Shown: positions 28,246 to 33,162 of the stretch, piece by piece
How the letters are laid out: every line of letters begins with the position of its first letter
Position numbering within the stretch: the first letter of the stretch is position 1
NCBI GenBank assembly: GCA_030065815.1
Contig: JASJCU010000017.1
Span: forward strand, 1 to 33,162
Length of the DNA: 33,162 nucleotides
Direction of reading: 5' to 3'
DNA from: Gammaproteobacteria bacterium
Lineage (GTDB): Bacteria > Pseudomonadota > Gammaproteobacteria > Chromatiales > Chromatiaceae
Position numbers and translations under genes: made by a program
The notes under the pieces: generated by a model
What the model saw: the letters and a program-made list of their open reading frames with translations, nothing else
The model's database searches: none
Told to the model about the DNA's origin: nothing

Positions 28246-29343
28246 TCAGCCGGGCAGCTCGGTGGCCGGCAGCGGCGGCTTGCGCCGCTTCAGCCATTTG
28301 TGCGCGAGGTGGCGCAGCAACAGGCGCGGCGGCATGCGGATCCAGTGCGAACGCACGAACAGCGCGCGTTCGGCGATCGCCGCCGCTGCGGTGCCGGGAC
28401 GCACCGGCGCGAGCAGGCGGTCGATCAGCCAGCGCATCAGCGCATCGACCGGCGGCGCCGGCGCATGGCGACGGATGCCGGCGACGACGTCTCCGGGGAG
28501 TGACAGGCCGATCAGCCGCTGCGCGGCACTGGCGGCGTAGTACAACGCACGGGCGCAGCCGAGCTGCTCGGCGCGCCGCACCAGCTGGGTCGCGAAGTCG
28601 GTATCGGCGGCGCTGAAGTGCACGAACAGGTCACGAAAATCGACGATGTCGCGCAGCCCGCCGCGCAGCTCGTCGTTCATGAACAGGTGGATCGCGTTGT
28701 GTAGCAACAGGTCGGTCGGCGCCGGCAAGGTCAACGGCACGCCGTCCGGCCCCGGTGCCGTGACCGCCGCGCGCCACAGCAGCGCGGCGTCGATGCGCAC
28801 ACGGCTGACCGGTGGCGCCAGGTTGTGGTGCAGGTCGACCTCCATGTCGCGCCTGGCGTGGACCAGCGGCGGCACCTCGTGCATCCAGTCTCGGTAGTAG
28901 TGCTCGTCGTAGCTGTCGAGTTCGCCGCTGGCGCGCCAGCCGGCCTGCTTGAGCGCGGCCTCGGCGGCGTCGACGGCGTCGGGCCGGACCAGCAGGTCGA
29001 CATCCGACAGGTTGCGCCAGCCCGCCGGCGGCAGGCCGGCGAGCAGGTAGGCGACGCCCTTCAGCGGCATCACGTCGATATCCGCGGCATGCAGGGTCGC
29101 GGCGACCTGGCGCCATTCGCGCAGCGCCTGGCCCTGCACGTAGCGGGTCTGCGCACGTGCGCCGTGCAGCTGGTCGAGCAGGCGCGCCGGCAGCGCGTCG
29201 GTCAGGCCGCGCTCCTCGAACAGCGCCAGGCAGCGCCCGAGCAGGCGCGCCGCGCGCGCCAGCGGCAGCAGCGCATTCCACTCCGCGGCACCCCAGTCGC
29301 GCACGACCGCGGGCTCGCCCAGCACATCGGTCAGCAGGCTCAC
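28246..29343 (-). CDS. Nucleotidyltransferase, NTP_transf_5 family (HPr-rel-A cassette)
   Basis: A 365-residue cytoplasmic protein of the uncharacterised NTP_transf_5 group. The signature is VMPLKGVAYLLAGLPPAG followed by RNLSDVDLLVRP, where the D-x-D pair corresponds to the metal-binding aspartates of the nucleotidyltransferase fold. Downstream are DLHHNLAPP and a long helical region (DLLLHNAIHLFMNDELRGGLRDIVDFRDL) as in other members. The tail is basic (HLAHKWLKRRKPPLP). The GTG start overlaps the stop of the kinase gene as GTGA, giving translational coupling. The reaction is presumably transfer of a nucleotide or nucleotide-linked group to an acceptor; the acceptor is unknown. Confidence 0.86.
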   Translation of the reverse strand: MSLLTDVLGEPAVVRDWGAAEWNALLPLARAARLLGRCLALFEERGLTDALPARLLDQLHGARAQTRYVQGQALREWRQVAATLHAADIDVMPLKGVAYLLAGLPPAGWRNLSDVDLLVRPDAVDAAEAALKQAGWRASGELDSYDEHYYRDWMHEVPPLVHARRDMEVDLHHNLAPPVSRVRIDAALLWRAAVTAPGPDGVPLTLPAPTDLLLHNAIHLFMNDELRGGLRDIVDFRDLFVHFSAADTDFATQLVRRAEQLGCARALYYAASAAQRLIGLSLPGDVVAGIRRHAPAPPVDALMRWLIDRLLAPVRPGTAAAAIAERALFVRSHWIRMPPRLLLRHLAHKWLKRRKPPLPATELPG

Positions 29344-30236
29344 CGGTCTGGCTCCGACGGGTCGGCGGCGGCGTCGGCGGCCAGTTCGGCGAGGCGTTCG
29401 ACGGCGCGTTCCAGGCGGCTGAACGTGAACGTGTAACAGTCGGCGCCGCGCACGATCGCGGCAATGGCGTGAAACGCCGTCGCGCCGAGCAGCTTGTAGT
29501 TGAAGCTGTTGAACGCGAGGCGGCGGAACGCATCGGCCTTGTCGAGTGCCTGCAGCGATTCGGCGGCGCCTGCCTGGTAGCGCGGGAACACCAGCCAGCG
29601 CGCGACGGCCGGCTCGTGCTGGCGCGCCACGCTGGCGGCGCTGGGGCGCAGGTGGCGCACCCGCCCCTTGCGGGTCTTCGGGTAGGTCGGGCCCAGCGGC
29701 GCGGCCGGATCGAACGCGAGGATCGCCTCGATCGAGTCGTTCTTCAGCGGGATGCCGCGCGGCATCGGCAGCAGGTCACCGCGTGCCGGGCGCACCAGCC
29801 CGAACTCGTCGGACAGCAGGCGCGCGCCGTGCAGGTCGAGCGCGGCCGCGAGCGTGCTCTTGCCCGACCCCGGGGTACCCGGCAGGATCAGCGCCCGGTC
29901 GCCGAACGCGACGCTGCCGGCGTGCAGCATCAGCAGGTGATGGGCGCTGGTCGCGATACACCAGTTCAGGCCCCATTCGTACATCGGGTAGGCGTTCTCG
30001 GCCGGGTGCGGCTCGAACGGTCGCAGGCTGTCGATCTCGAAGCGCACCTGCGGGCGCAGGTAGCGGCGCACGCCGAACGGCCGGGTGATGCGGACGGCGT
30101 AGTCGAGCACGTGCGGCCCGTCGTCGCACACGCTGTCGCGGTAGAAGAAGGCGAGCGTGTCCAGCAGGCCGCGATCGGCGGAGCGCACGCCGATCCGAAA
30201 CGGACCGGCGTCGAGGATCAGGTCTTGCTCAGGCAC
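29340..30236 (-). CDS. HprK-related kinase A
   Basis: A 298-residue protein related to the C-terminal domain of HPr kinase/phosphorylase. It carries the P-loop ILPGTPGSGKSTLAAAL (about residues 115-131), preceded by LLMLHAGSVAFGDRA and followed by GARLLSDEFGLV, where the aspartate and glutamate match the HprK catalytic region, and PRGIPLKNDSI. True HprK phosphorylates a serine on HPr; here no HPr or PTS gene is visible, and the family is known from a conserved cassette with a PqqD relative and a nucleotidyltransferase. The target is unknown. The start is GTG at 30236; no Shine-Dalgarno stands out. A 37-nt gap separates it from the upstream pqqD-like gene. Confidence 0.88.
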   Translation of the reverse strand: MPEQDLILDAGPFRIGVRSADRGLLDTLAFFYRDSVCDDGPHVLDYAVRITRPFGVRRYLRPQVRFEIDSLRPFEPHPAENAYPMYEWGLNWCIATSAHHLLMLHAGSVAFGDRALILPGTPGSGKSTLAAALDLHGARLLSDEFGLVRPARGDLLPMPRGIPLKNDSIEAILAFDPAAPLGPTYPKTRKGRVRHLRPSAASVARQHEPAVARWLVFPRYQAGAAESLQALDKADAFRRLAFNSFNYKLLGATAFHAIAAIVRGADCYTFTFSRLERAVERLAELAADAAADPSEPDR

Positions 30237-30273
30237 GCGAACCCGGGCCGCCGCGCGGCCGTTCTCCGTTGGC

Positions 30274-30570
30274 TCAGACGGCCTGTGATTCTACTAGCTC
30301 CGCGCCTTCCAGAAACAGCAGTGCTGACACGATCTGCGACTGCGCGGTGGGATCGAGGTCGACCGGGCCGGCGAAGCGTTCGACCAGTTCGCCGAGCGTC
30401 GACGGCTGCTCGTCGATGACCGACAGGATCAGCGACGGCAGGTCACTGAGGAAATGGGTCTCGCCCGACACCGGGTCGAAGACGACACCCTCGCCAACCC
30501 CGCGCTCCCAGACCAGCGCCGCGCCGCGGCGAAACCAGCGCCGCTTCAGGGCGCCCTGCGGCGACGTCAC
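30274..30570 (-). CDS. PqqD-family peptide chaperone (HPr-rel-A system)
   Basis: A 98-residue protein with the PqqD winged-helix pattern: three strands (AALVWERGVGEGVVFDPVSGETHFLSD) leading into the helices SLILSVIDEQPSTLGELVERF and DPTAQSQIVSALLFLEGAELVES. PqqD proteins hold the leader of a precursor peptide for a modifying enzyme. No radical SAM or cyclase gene is in the window, so its partner is probably the kinase or nucleotidyltransferase beside it. The GTG start overlaps the stop of the exported-protein gene as GTGA, making those two products translationally coupled. Confidence 0.85.
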   Translation of the reverse strand: MTSPQGALKRRWFRRGAALVWERGVGEGVVFDPVSGETHFLSDLPSLILSVIDEQPSTLGELVERFAGPVDLDPTAQSQIVSALLFLEGAELVESQAV

Positions 30571-31247
30571 CCTTTGGCGAGCGTGAAGCTACTGGCGTTG
30601 CCGGGATCGACCGACGTCAGGCAGGTCGCCGCGAGGCCCTGGATGTTGCCACCAGGGTGCTGGTCGGGCAGGACACCGACGCGATTGACAGCGGTGGGCG
30701 GACTGCCGACCCGCTCGAACAGCGTCAGCGCCACGCCGTCGCGGTTCGGGAACTCGAGATAGGTCGTGGTGATCGTCGTGTTGGGGTCGGTGAAGTTGAC
30801 CAGCAGACTCGTGCCGCTGGAGCTGTCCAGCGAGACGTTGACGTCGAGCAGCGGCGCCACCAGTGGCACGCTGGTCGTGTCGTCGACGCGGACGAAGAAA
30901 CTGCCCGGCGCGGTCTCGCTCTCGACGATCACGATGCCGGGCTGGTTGAGGTCGGCGATGCCGGTCGGCCACAGCGCCGTGTTCCCCGGAACGCTTGGAT
31001 TCACGGTCGCCTCGCCGCCGCGCCAGTGGACCTTGGTCTCGTAGACGAAACAGTCCGGGTCGCCGACACTGCACATCGTGCCGGTCTCGTGAAAGTTCTG
31101 GGCGACGACTTCACTGCTCAGGCACTGGAAGGCGCTCTGCGTCGCCAGCGCCGACCCGGGGCTCAGCGTCGCAACGACCGGGGCCGTCGACAGCGCTTTG
31201 AACAGGCGACGCCGGTTCTGGGAAATCTTTTCGTCGTGAGCTGCCAT
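30567..31247 (-). CDS. Exported protein heading the HPr-rel-A operon, possible substrate or partner
   Basis: A 226-residue protein with a Tat-like or Sec leader (SQNRRRLFKALSTAPVVATL, then SPGSALATQS) preceded by a polar head. The mature part is predicted all-beta and Thr/Val/Asp-rich (GSFFVRVDDTTSVPLVAP, LLVNFTDPNTTITTTYLEFP) with four cysteines (FQCL, TMCSV, PDCFV, ATCLT). ATG 31247 is favoured over GTG 31253 because AGGAGAG lies 8 nt ahead of it. I do not recognise a family. Being first in the operon and overlapping the PqqD-like gene makes it the best candidate for the molecule that the chaperone, kinase and nucleotidyltransferase act upon; this is inference from order only. A structural or surface role is equally possible. 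Confidence 0.75.
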   Translation of the reverse strand: MAAHDEKISQNRRRLFKALSTAPVVATLSPGSALATQSAFQCLSSEVVAQNFHETGTMCSVGDPDCFVYETKVHWRGGEATVNPSVPGNTALWPTGIADLNQPGIVIVESETAPGSFFVRVDDTTSVPLVAPLLDVNVSLDSSSGTSLLVNFTDPNTTITTTYLEFPNRDGVALTLFERVGSPPTAVNRVGVLPDQHPGGNIQGLAATCLTSVDPGNASSFTLAKG

Positions 31248-31359
31248 CGCCACTACTCTCCTGATCGATACCCGATGGCATGCACATTCGATGCCACGGG
31301 TCTATCTCCTTGATTCGCCAACCGCAATCGCACCCGACGCAGCCTGCCCGCGCAGGCAC

Positions 31360-31365
31360 TGTCAA
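31360..31365 (-). promoter_or_regulatory. Perfect -35 hexamer (TTGACA) upstream of the cassette
   Basis: On the minus strand TTGACA lies 113 bp before the exported-protein ATG, within a 6-bp hairpin (CTGTCA/TGACAG, 31359-31377). No good -10 occurs at standard spacing (CTGCGT), so the element may be fortuitous or need an activator. A second small hairpin (GCCTGC/GCAGGC, 31342-31357) lies in the spacer. Confidence 0.3.
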
Positions 31366-31436
31366 TTTTTCTGACAGCTGCCCGGGAGCGCGCGGCCGCT
31401 GTCTCCGGCGTCCTCAGCCCGGAGTCTACACGGCAA

Positions 31437-32453
31437 TCATGACCGGCCGGTAGCGCCGGCGTACGGCGCGCGGCAGCGCGGCAGGACCACGGCGGCGACG
31501 AAATCGGCGAGCTGCCGCGTCGCCGGGTAGCAATGGCCGGCATCGACGACATATTGCAGGGTACGCGGTACGTCGCCGAGGTAGCCGGGTTTGCCGTCGC
31601 GATGGTTGAGACGGGCAAAGATCCCCGCGGCCTTGAGGTGGCGCTGTACCCCCATCAGGTCGAACCAGGCGCGCAGCTGCGCGGCATCGATGCCGTCGAG
31701 CAGGCCGAGCGCGGCGGCGTCGCGGCGGTAGCGTTCCAGCCAGGCGTCGACGCGCTGCGCCGGCCAGCGCACGTAACAGTCGCGCAGCAGCGACACCAGG
31801 TCATAGGTGACCGGGCCGGCGACCGCGTCCTGGAAGTCGATGACCCCGGGATTGTCGCGCGCGACGACCATCAGGTTGCGCGAATGGTAGTCGCGGTGCA
31901 CGCAGACCACCGGTTGCGCGAGCGCATTGTCGACCAGTGCGTTGAACGTGGTGTCGAGCATCGCACGCTGCGCCGCATCGGGTTCGATCGCGAGGTGGCG
32001 ACCGAGCAGCCAGTCCGAGAACAGCTGCATCTCGCGCCGCAGCAGGTCGCGGTCGTAGGCCGGCAGGCCGGCGGTCGGCGCACCGGCCTGCAGGCGCAGC
32101 AGCGCGGCGATCGCGTCGCCGTACAGCCGGTCGGCGGACGCGTCGCCGAGCGCGTCGAGGTAGGCGGTCGTACCCAGGTCCTCGAGCAGCAGGAAGCCCT
32201 GCTCGAGATCGGCGGCGTGGATCGTCGGCACGTGCACGCCGGCGGCGGCCATGCGTTCGGCGACGGCGATGAACGGCCGGCAGTCCTCCTTGTCCGGCGG
32301 TGCGTCCATGACCACCAGCGTCGTGCCGTCACCGCGCGTCGCGCGGAAATAGCGCCGAAAACTGGCGTCGGCGGACGCCGGCTCGACGCGGCAATCGGAC
32401 AGGCCGCAGGCATGCGCGAGCCAGTGCTCGAGCTGCCGCAGACGTTCAGGCAT
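31437..32453 (-). CDS. amgK: AmgK: N-acetylmuramate/N-acetylglucosamine 1-kinase
   Basis: A 338-residue kinase of the aminoglycoside-phosphotransferase fold. AmgK phosphorylates recycled MurNAc (and GlcNAc) at the anomeric position, feeding UDP-MurNAc synthesis by MurU. Seen here: ASFRRYFRATRGDGTTLVVMDAPP (nucleotide-binding strands), FLLLEDLG, the catalytic loop VCVHRDYHSRNLMV and metal-binding GVIDFQDAVAGP. Later VQRHLKAAGIFARLNHRDGKPGYL is diagnostic of the AmgK group. GGAG lies 6 nt before the ATG. In related genomes murU normally follows directly; here the next minus-strand gene is the exported protein, so murU is absent from this locus. It is divergent from lptD, the usual arrangement in Gammaproteobacteria. 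Confidence 0.92.
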   Translation of the reverse strand: MPERLRQLEHWLAHACGLSDCRVEPASADASFRRYFRATRGDGTTLVVMDAPPDKEDCRPFIAVAERMAAAGVHVPTIHAADLEQGFLLLEDLGTTAYLDALGDASADRLYGDAIAALLRLQAGAPTAGLPAYDRDLLRREMQLFSDWLLGRHLAIEPDAAQRAMLDTTFNALVDNALAQPVVCVHRDYHSRNLMVVARDNPGVIDFQDAVAGPVTYDLVSLLRDCYVRWPAQRVDAWLERYRRDAAALGLLDGIDAAQLRAWFDLMGVQRHLKAAGIFARLNHRDGKPGYLGDVPRTLQYVVDAGHCYPATRQLADFVAAVVLPRCRAPYAGATGRS

Positions 32454-32499
32454 GGAGGGCTCCGCGGTGCGTGCAGGCGCCGCCGGCGCACGGCGCGAC

Positions 32500-32545
32500 G
32501 ATTGAAGAAAACCTTATTCTATGAGATTTTAGCGCCCCTAAAAGC
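32500..32545. promoter_or_regulatory. A+T-rich divergent promoter region between amgK and lptD
   Basis: The segment around TTGAAGAAAACC and TTCTATGAGATTTTAG is the only A+T-rich part of the intergenic region. On the minus strand TAGAAT (32516-32521) matches a -10 at 5 of 6 positions for amgK. On the plus strand TTGAAG (32502) is a fair -35 for lptD, but its -10 (GATTTT) is poor. Confidence 0.45.
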
Positions 32546-32630
32546 ACAACGAACGAGGCGTCCGGCGACGGGCCGCCGTGCAGACCACGGCGCCGTGCCG
32601 GACAGCATCCCCAGCGCGAAGAACAGCGAC

Positions 32631-33162
32631 GTGTCACGGACCCCGCAAGGCAGCCGCCGCAATCCCCTGAAACTTGCCCTGCCGCACGTGCCGCGCACTC
32701 CGATCGCCCCCGGTCTGCTCGGCCTGCTGGTATGTGGCGTCGCGCCGGCGGCGACGCCGACCTGGGACTGCCGCATGGCCGCGGACGGTCGCAGCTGGCA
32801 ATGCCTGAAAGACGGTCAGCCGCAGGCCGCCACGGCTGCACCGACAGCTGCACCCGAGGGCGTCGACGTGACGCCGGCGGCGACACCGGGCGCGCGCGTT
32901 GCCGTGCCGCTGGCGGCGCCACCACCCGGACCCGCCGCAACGGCTCCAAGCCCCGCGCCGCCGGGCCAGGCTGCAGCGGCCGCAGCGCGACCACCGACGA
33001 CCGCGCCGGCACCGCCGCCAGCGCCCGCCACGTCGCCACCGACGCCGCCACCCGAGGTCGAGCCGGCGCCGGCGGCTGCCACGACGCCGCCGGCACCGCC
33101 ACCTTCAGCGCCGGTCGCGCCGGCCGCCGTCGACACGCCGGCGGCGCGCGCGTTCGACCGGC
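32631..33162 (+). CDS. lptD: LptD N-terminus (LPS-assembly outer-membrane protein), partial
   Basis: The frame runs off the right edge. After a signal-like stretch (IAPGLLGLLVCGVAPAATP) it reads TWDCRMAADGRSWQCLKDGQPQ, the W-D-C-x(7)-W-x-C opening seen in many gammaproteobacterial LptD proteins, whose cysteines form the disulfides needed for LPS export. A Pro/Ala/Thr-rich stretch of about 100 residues follows (low complexity, for example PPTTAPAPPPAPATSPPTPP); the barrel is beyond the window. Position divergent from amgK agrees with the normal lptD locus. The start is unsure: GTG 32631 is used; GTG 32596 and GTG 32688 are in frame, and no candidate has a clear Shine-Dalgarno. Confidence 0.7.
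   Translation, partial: MSRTPQGSRRNPLKLALPHVPRTPIAPGLLGLLVCGVAPAATPTWDCRMAADGRSWQCLKDGQPQAATAAPTAAPEGVDVTPAATPGARVAVPLAAPPPGPAATAPSPAPPGQAAAAAARPPTTAPAPPPAPATSPPTPPPEVEPAPAAATTPPAPPPSAPVAPAAVDTPAARAFDR

Overview
The window is G+C-rich throughout. Gene content points to a sulfur-oxidizing gammaproteobacterium, probably in or near the Chromatiales: a Tat-exported SoxB thiosulfohydrolase, a long cobalamin-dependent MetH, a small SCP2-domain protein, and the amgK/lptD divergent pair typical of Gammaproteobacteria. This placement is inferred from gene content, not from a phylogeny. I see no CRISPR array, tRNA, rRNA, transposase or phage gene.

Layout. 1-1313 (minus): 3'-truncated gene for an unrecognised exported protein. 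1404-3378 (minus): soxB with a clear intrinsic terminator. 3580-4728 (plus): HupE/UreJ_2-type membrane protein, divergent from soxB. 4983-8567 (minus): very large PilZ-DUF1631-GGDEF-EAL protein with altered catalytic motifs. 9115-10845 (minus): MscS-type channel, divergent from an SLC13-type permease with RCK_C domains (11021-12805). 12878-13075: A+T-rich patch and a 36-residue single-span membrane peptide. 13384-14315 (minus): a lipoprotein and a 111-residue protein, both unrecognised. 14500-18207 (minus): metH with a perfect TATAAT box. 18508-18912 (plus): SCP2-domain protein with a strong leader hairpin and a terminator. 18987-19589 (minus): endonuclease I. 19652-20299 (plus): anchored Sel1-like protein.

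The most unusual block is 20629-25292 (plus). It starts with an exported VWA protein that looks like the C-terminal half of the type VI secretion kinase PpkA without the kinase. About 0.65 kb later come an ATPase and an FtsX-like permease resembling TagT/TagS of the same phosphorylation pathway. Between them lie two inverted copies of a roughly 250-nt repeat. The copies differ in sequence, but the differences fall as paired substitutions in several hairpins, so the structure appears to be maintained.

25763-26044 (plus) is a Tyr/Arg/His-rich small exported protein behind an 11-bp-spaced direct repeat. From 31247 leftward (minus) runs a compact probable operon: an exported protein, a PqqD-like chaperone, an HprK-related kinase, an NTP_transf_5-type nucleotidyltransferase, a YigB-type HAD phosphatase and, after a 187-bp gap, a TAXI/TRAP-type receptor. 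The PqqD/kinase/nucleotidyltransferase trio is the HPr-rel-A cassette, whose biochemical role is unknown to me; the exported protein is a plausible partner. The window closes with amgK (minus) and the start of lptD (plus), both in cell-envelope biogenesis.

Most assignments rest on family-level motif recognition without database searches. Start codons are often GTG or TTG; where I chose a start inside a longer open frame, the reason is given.
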